DNA from: Pachyseris speciosa
Taxonomy: Eukaryota; Cnidaria; Anthozoa; Scleractinia; Pachyseridae
DNA length: 64,000 bases
Assembly (NCBI GenBank): GCA_016490735.1
Contig: JAEMWC010000031.1
Location: 1,299,501 to 1,363,500, forward strand
Reading direction: 5' to 3'
Part shown: piece after piece, positions 34,308-45,466 of the stretch
Layout of the letters: each line of letters begins with the position of its first letter
How positions within the stretch are numbered: position 1 is the stretch's first letter
Position numbers and translations under genes: made by a program
The notes under the pieces: model-generated
What the model was told of the DNA's origin: nothing
Database searches by the model: none
What the model saw: the letters and a program-made list of their open reading frames with translations, nothing else

Positions 34308-35446
34308 TAGTCTCCTACGCAGCCGTTCTTTGTCTCGTCACGCAACGCTCCTCGCCACTAACGGCTGCTGAAAACCGAACCACACAAAACCGAACCAAAC
34401 ACTTTGTGTTTGCGGTCTAACGAATTAACCAATCAGGTATCACAAAAATGACAATGAGGTCAGAGGAAACAGCATGCTTTTCATTCTGTCAGCGATGTCT
34501 CGGACTCTGGTCATGGATGGAACAATTCCTAAGAAGATTGTCCATAGTGTCTTACGTGATCATCGCCGTCGGCAATGCAAATCACGATAAATACTGATAC
34601 AGGCAAAAGTTCACTCAATTGTCAACAAATCATTCAATCGTTGTGGATGTGAGGTGTTTTTCAAACAGCAGCGAATTGTTCATTTGCAGTGGACGCTATC
34701 TGTAAATGATGTGGCCGGGTACTCTGTAATCTGGCCCAGAAATGTTTGCTACAAGCGGTTGACAAAGTTCCAACGGGCTTCGTAAAAAGAAATTCAACGA
34801 GAAAGAGAGGAAGTCGTCAGTAAAAGGGAACCTCCAAGAGCAAAGCGATTCCTACGAGCTACAGACGAGATACGAAATATTCCCGATGGAGAGACTGACC
34901 GAGCGAAAGCATCTAAATCCCTGCAATTTGGTAAAGGCAAAGCTAGCGCTCGTATTTCTTCTCCTATTGACTCCTAAAAGCGGGACTAGGGCGCCTATGA
35001 CTTACGTTCCTGGCTTCCTATCTCCGATTCAAAGACACGCGGCCTACAATCTCGTGTTGAGTGTATTACCAAATCAAAATATGACAAGTCCCGAAAAAAA
35101 TTGTCACATTCATTTGGTCCACGATTAACCTCAACACCAAACTCGTCTACTCGGAAACAAAGTCAAGTGCAATTACTGGTAAAGTTCTACTATCCTAGTA
35201 AAAACGTAAACAAACCGCTAACCGTTTCCTATCACTCCACTGTAGTCCATTGTTAGCGCACGCTGGACACCGATATAAACTAGGCTGTGATTGGATGTAC
35301 GCCGAACTGAGGAATTGGCGCGTACACTTTCCAGAAAATGGAAGGCTGATCCTGATTGGCTAATAGTCGGGAAAGGAATGTGGTTCGGTTGTGGCGACGG
35401 GAGCGTTGCGTGACGAGACAAAGAACGGCTGCGTAGGAGACTACCA
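34308..35446. mobile_element. About 1.1 kb TIR element with degenerate coding sequence
   Basis: TAGTCTCCTACGCAGCCGTT starts the left end, and its reverse complement, continuing through CTTTGTCTCGTCACGCAACG, forms the right end (about 75 bp arms). The flanks CCATTTTTA and CCATTTTCA agree at 8 of 9 positions, suggesting an 8-9 bp target duplication (P, hAT or Mutator-like range). A Lys/Arg/Ser-rich frame at about 34780-34970 and a continuation in another frame to about 35160 look like degraded protein. The family is not recognised. Confidence 0.55.
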
Positions 35447-35501
35447 TTTTCAGGACACTTAGCAAAAGCCTACACAAACACATACATTCTCGCCCTTATA
35501 G

Positions 35502-35575
35502 GGGGACAGGGGGGTAAGCAAATGACAAGGTAATACGGAGGTATTACCTTGTCATTTGCTTACCCCCTGTCCCCC
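35502..35575. repeat. Near-perfect hairpin with about 33-bp stem
   Basis: GGGGGACAGGGGGGTAAGCA continues to AAGGTAATAC and then, after a 4-5 base loop, returns as the exact reverse complement ending CCCCCTGTCCCCC. No coding; a tiny inverted-repeat element or replication-generated hairpin. Confidence 0.9.
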
Positions 35576-35639
35576 TCCCTCATCCCCCATGCCCCTATCC
35601 CCCTTAGCAATGTTAATAGCTAATTCAACATCCTATTTC

Positions 35640-36006
35640 AAGAAATGAGCCCGTCTTGTCTTAAGGATTTGCTCCCACCTAGAGTCTGTGAGAGACCTCA
35701 ATTAACTCTTCGTTCCTCTCAAATTTTACTTATTTCCCTGTGCGCACAGAGCGCTCTCTGTACTGTGGCTTTGATGATGAGGCAAAAACTCATTTCTTTT
35801 TACAATGTCCTAATTATGCTGCCTCTCACTGCTGCTGCTCGTACTGTTTGTAATCAATTGTTTAGATATTCTGACAAGCAAAAACTTTTTCTCTTTGGCT
35901 CACCTGAACTGACAAATAGTGAAAACATTGAAATTTTCTCTTATGTTCAGCACTTTATAAGAGAATCAAACCGTTTTTCCTTTTCCTTTTCTTGTCATTA
36001 TAACTA
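35640..36006 (+). pseudogene. C-terminal fragment of a non-LTR retrotransposon with zinc-knuckle remnant
   Basis: One frame reads MSPSCLKDLLPPRVCERPQL, another YCGFDDEAKTHFFLQCPNYA (a C-x-G...H-x4-C type segment seen at CR1/L2-like C-termini), and the first again FRYSDKQKLFLFGSPELTNS. There are two frame changes. Truncated at both ends. Confidence 0.55.
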
Positions 36007-36242
36007 ACTTAAAACTTGTGTCCGTGTCCGTGTTAGTCCTGTGTTGTAATTTAAAGTTTAGTTGTAAGCCCCCAGGTGATGAGCATGTGAAATAGTCTGA
36101 AGATTTTTGGCCATCATTGTAGATAAGCAGTTACTAACTGCGTTCTGGTCCATAGTGAGATGAATATAAGATCAGTCTTAAACTTGGACGTAAAACGGTT
36201 GGGTAAGACACTGCAATTATTCTTACTACAGAAGTATACTAC

Positions 36243-36311
36243 CTTGTATACATCGTGGTTATCAATCACTTCGTCAAAGCATGTGTAGAGTTCGTTCAGC
36301 AATTTCACTAC
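36243..36311 (-). CDS. Guanylate cyclase exon, 23 codons
   Basis: Minus strand, acceptor TATGTTATCCAG, donor CAAG|GTAGTA. It encodes VVKLLNELYTCFDEVIDNHD and VYK, the helix between the two metal-binding segments of the cyclase fold. It is phase 0 on both sides. Confidence 0.95.
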
Positions 36312-36946
36312 CTGGATAACATAGAAGACAAAAACAGTGAATTTGCTGCTCATAATTTCTACTTACTTGGCTTCAGATATTTACAATTTTGCCCCAAATG
36401 TTGCAATCGATTAATTAAGTGGGAATTACAACTTACTCCAACGTTTTTTTTATCACGTTTTGGCCTTTATTCTTATTACGTTCACACAGGAGCTCAAGAT
36501 TTCACGTAAAACCATTAACAGTGAGGTTACCTTAAGGATTTTTTAATAGATGCAGAGATCGCTTAAAACGTACACAGTGCCAAATATCAGGTTTAGTACC
36601 ATAGACTAAATGAAGTAATATTAGTACAGGCTCAGCAACAATAAACAGGTGACTGTACGCTACGGGATTCGTTATGGGAAACCTCCTTTGAGCACTGTCA
36701 CTCAGTTCGAGCTCTATGTCTTAGGACCCAAGTAAGACTGTGACGTTTGGTTGTCAGCAATGTGATGACTTCTCTTGCTAATAGACCCTCATTACCTGCA
36801 ACATAACTCTTGCGTTTTTCCAGAATACCCGAGGTGAAAAGTAACATCGATAACTCGATCAACAACATAAAAGGAGTCATTAGGTTACTTTCTGAAGTGT
36901 TATGTGTTCCTCAGAATGATGGCTGACAAGTCGGAGGTTTAATTAC
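36312..36946. other. Intron sequence, nothing recognised
   Basis: Intron of the guanylate cyclase gene with no recognisable gene or repeat boundary. Confidence 0.6.
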
Positions 36947-37070
36947 CTGTATAGGAGTACTCTGTGATGCCACACTCGTGAAGCCTACAATATCACTGAA
37001 GAAAATTGTCACACTCGAAAAGCTTTCAGCCTCAACTGGCTTCCCAACCTTTAATTCGTCAGCTATCGAT
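36947..37070 (-). CDS. Guanylate cyclase exon opening the catalytic domain
   Basis: Minus strand, acceptor TTATTCAAACAG, donor ACAG|GTAATT. It completes a split Arg codon and reads [40 protein letters not shown] and Q. FSDIVGFT carries the first metal-binding Asp. The sequence resembles receptor-type guanylate cyclases (natriuretic-receptor-like), which make cGMP from GTP as dimers. The six exons found give an intact C-terminal catalytic domain of about 220 residues with correct splice phases. The kinase-like, transmembrane and extracellular exons must lie further upstream and were not found in the window. Confidence 0.95.
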
Positions 37071-37796
37071 CTGTTTGAATAAGAAATATTTAACACCTGC
37101 TTGAATTAAACATCCATATGTGTTCTTCGAAACGGGTGCATAGCGGTTGCTGTTAGCACCAGTTATTATTTCACAAAAGGGTCCTATTCTTATACACCCC
37201 CAAACATGACCCTATAATTCCTTCGTCCCCCTTCACAACTTTGCCCGTCAACACACCAACCATATCTCCTTGGTTGGTTCTCAGTTCCTAGAGTTGGTTC
37301 TCAGTTCCAGAGTACGTTTGCCTGAAAAGCTAGAAACGTTGGACACAAATGTAGGAAAAACGGAAAACAACCGTCGACTACTTACTTGTTTCGCGAAAAT
37401 AGCGTAGAAGCCTGGCTTACGCCCACATGGCGTGTTAGCTTCATTGTAACCTTAACTTCGTTGAAAATCGATGATGTGTATTGGCTGCCATGTTTTCCAG
37501 ATACTCTGGCACTCTGAACGACAGAATTTAGTGAAGAACAATCGCAAAAGTAAATACGTGATTCCCATGTTCCGGATTACGTTTGGAAAAGGAGATGAAA
37601 CAAAGCCTGTGAAGTTTGAGTAAATTCGTTATACTCGAGGTTTAACGATTGCGGCGCGCGATGCACTTTGGATGAAAATGAGGTTTCAAATGTGAAATAA
37701 AACAAAATCCAGTTGAAACCAAACTGCTTCCCTTGTACTAATTATAAAACAAGCCTTGTTATATTAAGAGGCTGTCTCTGTAAAAACCACCCACTC
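37071..37796. other. Intron or upstream sequence, nothing recognised
   Basis: No coding motif. A duplicated TTGGTTCTCAGTTCC word at about 37272-37310 is the only structure noticed. Confidence 0.5.
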
Positions 37797-39228
37797 ATTT
37801 TCGCATCAAAAATAATTTCGCCTGAAACTCAGGTAACTGAAAGACTTTACCAAGGTTAGAATAAAAACAGATTTCGTTTGAATCGAAATGGTTTTTCGGT
37901 GGCGTTAGAAGCCATAAAATATTTCGCCCGGTCAGCGCTGTAAAATTTTTGATTCGCATCGTCCAGCAATGAATCTTACGTCATTTCTCTTATTAACTTT
38001 GTAGTTTACGGTGAGACAAACACATTTTCGCTTGTTTTATGTCTCAAGACGAAATCAAGCATATTACTAAACACTGTCAATCGCCTTCGAACGATGGCCG
38101 GAAATGGCCTTGCGTCAGGAGCTAATTTTGAAACTTTGGGACCTAGTTGAACACTATAGTCTATACAGCCGAAAAGTGTAGTCCTTTATCGGCGAAAATA
38201 TGCAAAAACCCCTGTACGTTTTCAGTATTTCAAAAGTTATGGGCGTTTGTATCAACACATGTACGAGCATTTGCGACTTTCAGGCCTATAACAAAATCGA
38301 CCTATCTTGGGACGATTTTGTTATAACTACAGCTTACCTGCTTCACAGCTCGGGTTTATTTCCACCTTCAGCCATTTTCCAAGCCTTTACATCAATGAAT
38401 TGAATGGCAGTTCCAGAAAATAGGTGGTTATTGTGCTCGAAATTACTAAGCTCGATTCCACGGCCACATTTTCCGATAAACATTCCATTGAAACATCTTT
38501 TCAGGGATGGGTTTCTTCGTGAATCAGTCAATTAACTATCCAAATCTTGTATTAATAATGGTAATTGAACTGAGTGGAGTGCAATTTGGTCCGAAATCAT
38601 ACGCGTGATTACAAAATTGAACGAGCGCGCAGCGCGAGTTCGATTTGAAATCACAAGTATGATTTTAGACCAAAACTGCATGACACGAAGTTCAATTACC
38701 ACTTTATTACACCCATTTTGAAATCACACAGTTTTTTGTCAATATTAATATTTGTTTATCCATGAAAGTTGATAGGTTGGTATTATTTCATTTTCATTTT
38801 TATGAGTTACAGAAAAGGATGCGATTTAGAGTAAAAAATGGTGCAATTTGGGAATAAATTGCACTGTTGAGAGCCAATCAGATTGCAAGGATCTCCAGTG
38901 ATTTCAAAATGGGTGTAATAAAGGAGAAATTCGTGATTTGAAGGCTTAAATATTTTGAAGAAACTCTCACCATCACGTCCAGTAGTTCGTTGGAACACGA
39001 GGGGTTTACCGGAAAGCTAGAATCCGGAATCCGGAAATTGAACTCCAGGAATCCGGAATCTAGAAACTGGAGTGCGGAAATCAGAAAGAGCTCACATAGA
39101 AGAGAATATTTGAAACAAAATACTTCGGTTGAAATTATCGAACTGCTCTTTAGCAATCTCAACAAATGTATTTCAAGATGATATGGAAGTTGGCGTCAAT
39201 AGCAAAATGTTCCTGCTTTGTATGAATG
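37797..39228. repeat. Left arm of a long inverted repeat (partner 62879-64000)
   Basis: The arm is the reverse complement of 62879-64000 with many small differences: positions pair so that 38200 matches 63559 and 37797 matches the window end. The partner runs out of the window, so the true length is unknown. The arm carries an extra MITE (38557-38930) and some ATCCGGA repeats (39010-39060). It could be the inverted terminal repeat of a larger element into which the Maverick-type element inserted, or two independent copies of a dispersed repeat. Confidence 0.75.
38557..38930. mobile_element. MITE-like insertion inside the left arm
   Basis: It begins near AATGGTAATTGAACTGAGTG and ends near TTTCAAAATGGGTGTAATA. 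The partner arm (63150-63175) lacks it, joining ATCTTGTATTAA directly to the CGAGAAAATCGTGATTT equivalent, so the empty site is known. It contains palindromic words around CGAGCGCGCAGCGCGAGTTCG. No coding. Confidence 0.7.
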
Positions 39229-41204
39229 AAAATTCCGACCTGGGTTTTTCAGACAATTAACTATCCAAATCTTTTATTAAGGCGAAAATCGTGTTTTGTA
39301 GGCTTAAATTTTGAAGAAATGAACCAACATTTAGATCACTCAAAGATGGAGTATCGGTGTGATGCTGATTTCTCAGAGGTCCGCTTAAGAATCTCAGGAG
39401 TAAATCCGCTTGCGTGTTTCTGAACAAGCCATAATCATGGGGGAAAGCAATGAAAAACAAGTGTTTCTTTGAGAGCAGAGGAGGATCATTTATTGATCAC
39501 CAGTTAAAAACGTGGCACCTCAGCCAGCTTATTAAAGCCCTAAAAGAATTTGAGTTAATCCTGAACAGGTCACGTTTGTCATATGATCTTTCCTTGGACC
39601 AACTTGAGCGACTATGGATCTGTGACAAACACGGACACAACATAGGGAATAACTTGCGTCCGCGTCGCTCATAACAGTACCCATGCATTCTGGCCAGAAG
39701 AAATAAGATCTCAAGGCTAGAAATGCAGTTAGCCCTGTTATGTCAAGAGAAATTAACAATATTTGTGGTAAACATGTCCCAATGGGATCTCGAAAGTGTG
39801 GACAATTGTACATATTGTATAAATGAACTGTATTCTCAGGTAAAGAACGGTCACTCTTTTGCCTTGCATTTTACGGCTTTTGCTTTCACTTCAGTTGTCT
39901 TCATAAGTAGCCGGCAATCGGAACCATAATGCATCTGAGGCATCTTTTCGACACTGTGTTTTTATCAAGCAGAATATTTAACAGTAAAATTAGAATGACG
40001 GTTTCAGGAAGCAACAGTTCTCCTGTTTTTAATTCAAAGCCCGATCTTTAATTTAATAAACAGATTCCATTTAATTTAATAAAACAGATTCCACTTTCGG
40101 CAAGCGAAACCAACAATATCGTCTGCAGAGGTTTTAAATTAAATTAAAGCCGAGTGTTATAGATAAGCACGGAATTATCGAAATCCCAGTAAATAAATAC
40201 GCCCGTGCGCTTCCAGAATTGTTCTCAAAGGTAACGAGGAAACGAGAAGACAGTACTCAATTGGCACCCGATTAAATGAAACGTGTTTAAAAAAAACAAA
40301 CAAACAAACAAACAAAAACTATTAACACGAACGCTGTATTTGGTTTCCGACGAAGACATTAACTTTCGCTTTTTCAATATTGTAAGAAATTATTATTTTT
40401 TTACTGCTCGTATTTACATCCAACTGTCAGAATCTGAAATAAGCATCTAAAATCATACATGGCGGGAAACAGCCATAAATGTCCAAAAAAGTACCAAGAG
40501 CTGTTCATATTATGGTTGTGAAAGGCTAGTTACGACAAAAAAAAATGAAGAAAACAAACACTTTTCGTATTGCGTTAACTCAATTTCAATCTACATTCAT
40601 TTCCAAGAATGTTATTTGGCTATCCTATTTACCGTGCTTTTCAGTGATCTGTGTCTCTTTCTCTACGTTACACAAAATCAAGCTGGAGGAAAACAAGGCG
40701 TGGATCCAAGGGGAACAGGTTCAGAGCAGTAAACAACAGGAAGATTATCCTTCATGGTGATTATGGGCTTCTTGCCGCTTGCGCGTAGCAATAAACCTGT
40801 CAACTTTGCGCGGGAACGTAGCTGTTGCGAAGGAGGTTTATAGACAAATCTTAAGACCGCTTTCTTAAGAAAAAAAGAGAGAGAGAAAAAAAAACCAATC
40901 CTTTCGTAGATGCTGGTGGATAATAAAACTAGCATTCTATTCCTTAAGGGTATTTAATCAAAGTGCAACTGTGAAGAAGTCGTGGATATGTGACCTTATT
41001 TGCGATAAGGGGGATTAAGCCAAGGTGACTCGAGAAAACGGCATTTTAACTAGTTTAAACGGGTGAAAACTCTTTCTCGAAAGTGTTTAAACAACTTTTT
41101 AATGCGTTCCGAAACGTCCAGCTCTTTTAAGCATCAATTTTATTGTTCATGAGCTTAACACAATTTAACCTCGGGGTTCATATTTACATATTCGCGTTTG
41201 AATG

Positions 41205-41207
<3 letters not shown>
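39229..41207. other. Unassigned sequence, no gene recognised
   Basis: Short frames without known motifs. An AAAC microsatellite lies at about 40288-40316. A run of GAGA/A occurs near 40870. Confidence 0.5.
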
Positions 41208-41259
<52 letters not shown>

Positions 41260-41323
41260 TATCTTTTCATATGAAAATTAGTTGCCATTCATATGAAAAT
41301 GAGTTAAATTTTAATGTGAATGG

Positions 41324-41400
<77 letters not shown>
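41208..41400. repeat. Palindromic foldback repeat, 193 bp
   Basis: AGGCCATTTCCGAATTACCT at the start returns as the exact reverse complement at 41400, with arms of about 90 bp including TTTCAAAGCGAGTCCTGGTG. A half-copy is at 31720-31795. The short TTCATATGAAAA words form further local palindromes. Confidence 0.9.
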
Positions 41401-41405
<5 letters not shown>

Positions 41406-42648
41406 CGAGGCAGGCAGATATCGTGGGAGTTAAAAAAATGTGCTCCTTTTGAAAGGTTTCTGTCTTGTCCGTATGGTCGGATAAATATCAGGCGAAAGGA
41501 CGATTTCGCCAAAACGAAGCCAGCCAAACACCGCAGTATTTCGAGAAAATTGTTACACAAAGCTGTCGAACGAACGTGAACGCAACCGATTTTTTGACAT
41601 ATGCAAATTATGCTTTTTACTGCCGGTCGGAAATGCAACATTTGCCGTCGTTTTCACAAACAACCATCGACGCCATGCTTTTGGATATAAAAATAATCAA
41701 GTTTCATTCAAAACTTTTACTGAAAAAATGGCGCGTTTAGTTAAAAAGAAGAGTATTTCTCAAAGCAAACTTGTTTTTACATTGTGGCTAGACGCGATGG
41801 CGCCACCTAAAAATAATTTAATTTTAGATTGCATTGTTTTCGTTAGAATATTATTTCCAACGCTGAAAATGGCTTCGGGAATGCAGCTATATTGGTGTCA
41901 AAAGTTTTCGTCGACAGTTCCTGTACACACTTGGAAAATATCTTGGGTTGAACGGCTCATATATTTTTCCCACAGATCGTGAATTGGATGAACGAAGGAG
42001 AAGCTGCGCTTGTGACGGAATATTGATTATAATTTCTTTCGCCGTTCGGCTGTTTGATCGGACGTTCCTTTTGCCGTTTACTTCTTTCGATCCGAGCTGA
42101 AATACTTTACTTTACTTTTTTCATTCCGTTCATCGGTTCCACTGTTGCTCCTCAGAAAGCCGATAGAGGTGTTCCGGCAATACTTCGGAAAATCGATATC
42201 TATTGGTATGCCTTTGACATATCGATTTGTTTACATCTGAGTGAGTGACAAATTTGCATAATCTGCCCCCTAACAATACTCGTTCCTACGCTTCGCGTAT
42301 CCACGACTAAAAATGAGATAATATATTCTCCATTTAGTGCAAAGCCTGTATCTGCATGGACATTAGTTGGGCGTCTACCACTGCTGGCATTCAGTTCGTC
42401 AGCCCTTAATTTTGTTTTAACTCCATAAAGAATAGAGGACCAGTGCAGTGCAGTGACATTGCACACAATGATGCACGCAACATTTTTTTCTCTTAAGATG
42501 GCCACAAACTGTAATTTTTGTACTGATGCGTCAAGCCTGCTAGGTGCCATATTTATTATAACGTGCACTTGACCAAAATGGTGACGTTAAGGTAACAATA
42601 AGCCTCAAGTGTCTTGCGTTTTTGTTCTCAGAGGAGGAAAATCGAAAA
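41401..42648. other. Unassigned sequence left of the Maverick-type element
   Basis: A minus-strand frame at 42200-42568 (122 codons, containing MAPSRLDASVQKLQFVAILR) is open but unrecognised. Plus-strand frames at 41346-41982 have no motif. Confidence 0.4.
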
Positions 42649-42653
42649 CGATA

Positions 42654-43009
42654 AGTAGTATAATGAGGGTCAATCAAATACCGGCTGCGTCAACTTTGTG
42701 TCTGCGTCGCTTCGCTCCTTGACACAAAGTTTCCTTCGCCAGTATTTGATTGACCCTCATTATACTACTAGGGATAGTACCAACCAAATAAACACACTTT
42801 CAACACCCCCCAAAAAACCGGTCAGACCTGTTTAAAACCAGTTTGACCACCCGGTCAATTAGAGAAATGTGTAGTACCTATTAATTGACACACCATATTG
42901 AACAAGTGTGGTGAAAGGGTAACCATGTCACAAAGAATAGAAGAAGGAGGCATGCCGAAGAAACCGCGGGGGGAAAACAACCAGATGGCGCGCCCTGTTG
43001 AACAAAGAG
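42654..43009. repeat. Left terminal inverted repeat with terminal hairpin
   Basis: 42654-42769 is itself a hairpin: it opens AGTAGTATAATGAGGGTCAA and closes with the reverse complement, with inner arms CAAATAC and CTTTGTGTC/GACACAAAG. After it, 42770-43009 matches the right end (62253-62493) in reverse complement, sharing CCGGTCAATTAGAGAAATGT and GGCGCGCCCTGTTGAACAA. Confidence 0.9.
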
Positions 43010-43144
43010 TTGTGGTTATGAATTGACATGTTATGAGCCATGCGGTTGAAACCTTGAACAGACATCACCTGGGAACACAACGTTAACCACTTCGAATCGT
43101 TTTCAAAAATTTTCATAACTTTTTTGCATGGTTATATACAACAA

Positions 43145-43348
43145 ATGGCAACCGACTTATTACGTTATAATGTGAGGCAGGCTTTGATTACAGAGATAGA
43201 CAAGTGGTTGGGAAAGGAAATAAGAGATACCATAGATAAACCATTTTATGCGCCACGTGGCGCAAATGGGTGGGGAGTGGTTTTGGAAGAGCTGTTGGTT
43301 CCTTTACGTAATTTCATGTTTCCAAATTATTTTTCCACCCACCATTAA
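43145..43348 (+). CDS. Small hypothetical protein of the Maverick-type element
   Basis: The ATG at 43145 gives 67 codons, starting MATDLLRYNVRQALITEIDK and containing GANGWGVVLEELLVPLRNFM. It is mostly amphipathic with no known domain. It is the first frame inside the left terminal repeat, oriented away from the end, and is followed closely by two more short plus-strand frames, as in an early-type small-gene cluster. The function is unknown. An out-of-frame ATG precedes it at 43128. Confidence 0.5.
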   Translation: MATDLLRYNVRQALITEIDKWLGKEIRDTIDKPFYAPRGANGWGVVLEELLVPLRNFMFPNYFSTHH

Positions 43349-43393
43349 CTCCCTGCGCACGCGCAATTGAACAAATCTTTCTTTTTATTAACA

Positions 43394-43618
43394 ATGATTG
43401 CTTCGTTGGTAATCCTTTTTTATTTTATGCAAGAAGAATTTGTGCATCCAATTGTTTGTGAGGTGAAAAAAGAAATGGCGTGTGTGGTTGATAAAATTTT
43501 TTGTGAAGGTGCGCCGTTTTTAAAGAAAAAATATTATGTTATATCGATGGAAAAAGAAAAGACCACCGTTCATTTTCAAAGAGAGGTTGAAAAATTATTA
43601 GAAAATGTGACCAGCTAG
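43394..43618 (+). CDS. Small membrane-anchored hypothetical protein
   Basis: The ATG at 43394 gives 74 codons. Residues 1-12 (MIASLVILFYFM) are strongly hydrophobic and could be a signal anchor. The rest is charged (EVKKEMACVVDKIFCEG, KKKYYVISMEKEK). The frame is intact, unlike most others in the element. Not recognised. Confidence 0.5.
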   Translation: MIASLVILFYFMQEEFVHPIVCEVKKEMACVVDKIFCEGAPFLKKKYYVISMEKEKTTVHFQREVEKLLENVTS

Positions 43619-43718
43619 TTACCATGTTTCATCTTAATCCCCCACTTATTTTTGGAAATGAAGTTGAATATTGTTCAACAGAACTTTTAATTTTTGTTTA
43701 TGAATTTAAATTTCTTCT

Positions 43719-43856
43719 ATGGATGCCTCATTCAATGTGTTGTATTCAACAATAAAAAATTATATAGGTTGGGATTGGGAATTTTTATTGAATGTTTGGG
43801 GGGTAAGACGAATGTTAGAAAGTATCAAAGAAACAGCAGAAAATGAAGGGTGTTAA
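43719..43856 (+). CDS. Small hypothetical protein (45 codons)
   Basis: ATG at 43719, peptide MDASFNVLYSTIKNYIGWDW continuing to a TAA at 43854-43856. The stop overlaps the stop of the convergent minus-strand gene (43853-43855), a compact arrangement typical of viral genomes. An overlapping frame (43624-43755) also exists. Both unknown. Confidence 0.4.
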   Translation: MDASFNVLYSTIKNYIGWDWEFLLNVWGVRRMLESIKETAENEGC

Positions 43857-44428
43857 ACGTTAAGTCCCAACTTCTCTTTCATGTTGATTGCATTTCGTGC
43901 CAGAGTATGTCCTCATTGTCTTTTTTTTTTTTTTCATGGAACAGCATCTAAAGCTTTCACCATTTTTCTGTCAGCGGCATGCTTACACTTTTTTTCATTC
44001 TCACCACATTTTTTTGCCCGGTGCCACGTCATGTTGCATCGCAATAGCATCCGTTGCACCAGTCGGTTTCTGTAATATTTCCAAGATTTCACCTGTTTCA
44101 GGGTCAAAGCTTAGCTGATGATGAAGCTAAGGGGGTTGTAAGGTCCAGTGTTATTATATTATGCCCAGGAAGGGTCCAACCTCCTTTTGGCGCAGGTAGT
44201 TTTCCAATTAACGCAAGGACATCAACACCAGACCCATAGTAATTACGCAAGGTTTTCTTGAAAACATCCGCGAAACCATGATGCTCAGGGATGGCTTTCC
44301 CGAAAGCTTTCAAAAATTTCATGTCAGTTGCAAACTTGGGAACCAACACACCCTGTGAAACAAATCGGGGATCAAACAAACTTCCAATGCCTCTTCCATA
44401 ACCTTTCCATTTTATTCAGGAGCCATAA
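43853..44428 (-). pseudogene. Phospholipase-A2-like protein of the Maverick-type element, broken
   Basis: The minus strand reads GIGSLFDPRFVSQGVLVPKF, ALIGKLPAPKGGWTLPGHNI and, after a frame change near 44104, DPETGEILEILQKPTGATDA followed by IAMQHDV and a lysine/cysteine-rich stretch. The MQHD segment, with a Cys-rich region and a KLGLNV end, resembles the phospholipase A2-like domain found in cnidarian Maverick-type proteins (and, more distantly, in parvovirus capsids). His-Asp is the catalytic pair. The expected C-Y after HD is not intact. The start ATG (44428) overlaps the stop of the upstream gene. A T-tract near 43923 marks another break. Confidence 0.6.
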
Positions 44429-45230
44429 CTACGGGAGCCTCCTTTATCTTTGTATTCTTTGTATTGCCGTTTATATTCAGCCACCATTGCCTTTCCTTCT
44501 TTTTCAGAAACTTCGGGACCTTTGAAAAGTTTGGGGTTAGAGATAACACTCCACAATTTTTTTTTAAATCAACGACTGGGAAGGGAAGGAATCCCCGAAC
44601 CAGTTGGATTATCGAGATCGGGTCTGTCGGTTTTGTACCGGATGTTGAGCCGGACTTTTGTGGAAAGATCATCCAACACGGTGCTCCCAACTTTTCGAAA
44701 CATGGGCTTGCCCTTCTTCACAGCCCAATCGATTGCCTTTCGTTGGAGCTTGGGATCTCTCATCGCTTCCGACGCATACTACCGCCCCATTTCCACCCCT
44801 TTTTTTGCGCGATACGGAACCCCATGGTGAAGAAACAAATCCATAGCAGTTCCAGCAATATCTTTACCAATTCCATCCCCCCCCTTTTAGGCCTCTGCGA
44901 GAGAGGGCACCGTTAGTTTCCCGACTTCGGTAAAAAACGTGTTTTGGTAATCCCACAGCTTGCACATTTTACTTTCAACATTCTTCGTCCATTTTTTGTT
45001 GTGACCACTTTTTCCGTCCCAGAGACATTCGAAGTCTTTCGCTTCTCTCTCACTCAATAGACGTCCACCATCACACTATATGTTCAAAGTAATTTTTCTT
45101 TGGCTTCCCTTTTTGCTTCATTGATTCTGTTGAGACATTCAACAATTTTTTGTTCATTTTCTTTAGTTTTCGTTTGCGGATAATTTTTTCAAACAACTTT
45201 TTAAACACAAACTGAAAAAGAAACAAAAAT
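44418..45230 (-). pseudogene. Probable structural protein region, fragmented
   Basis: Pieces in several frames: EREAKDFECLWDGKSGHNKK (ending at a stop near 44890), then IAGTAMDLFLHHGVPYRAKK, a TAG near 44785, MRDPKLQRKAIDWAVKKGKP, LDDLSTKVRLNIRYKTDRPD and, one frame over, an EYKRQYKEYKDKGGSRSYGS end. The Lys-rich peptides with a YKTDRPDLD element recall proteins found beside capsid genes in cnidarian Maverick-type elements, but I cannot name a function. Upstream to 45230 only scraps remain. Confidence 0.45.
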
Positions 45231-45466
45231 TATTGGTGATGTTTACCAAGTCGTTTAAATCATACTCTACCATTTTGAAACATATCCTCCTTTCAAAATC
45301 AGTTTTCAAAATTTGTTTTCCATTTCTTCCAATTGTGGAAGCATTTCATCGAATGTTTTCAATAATGCGTCGACCATCGTTTATTCCACACAAACACTTC
45401 CACAACGAGGGTATACAAAAGAAAAAAAATTTTGAACCACGAAAAATTCAACTTAAAGATTGGTAA

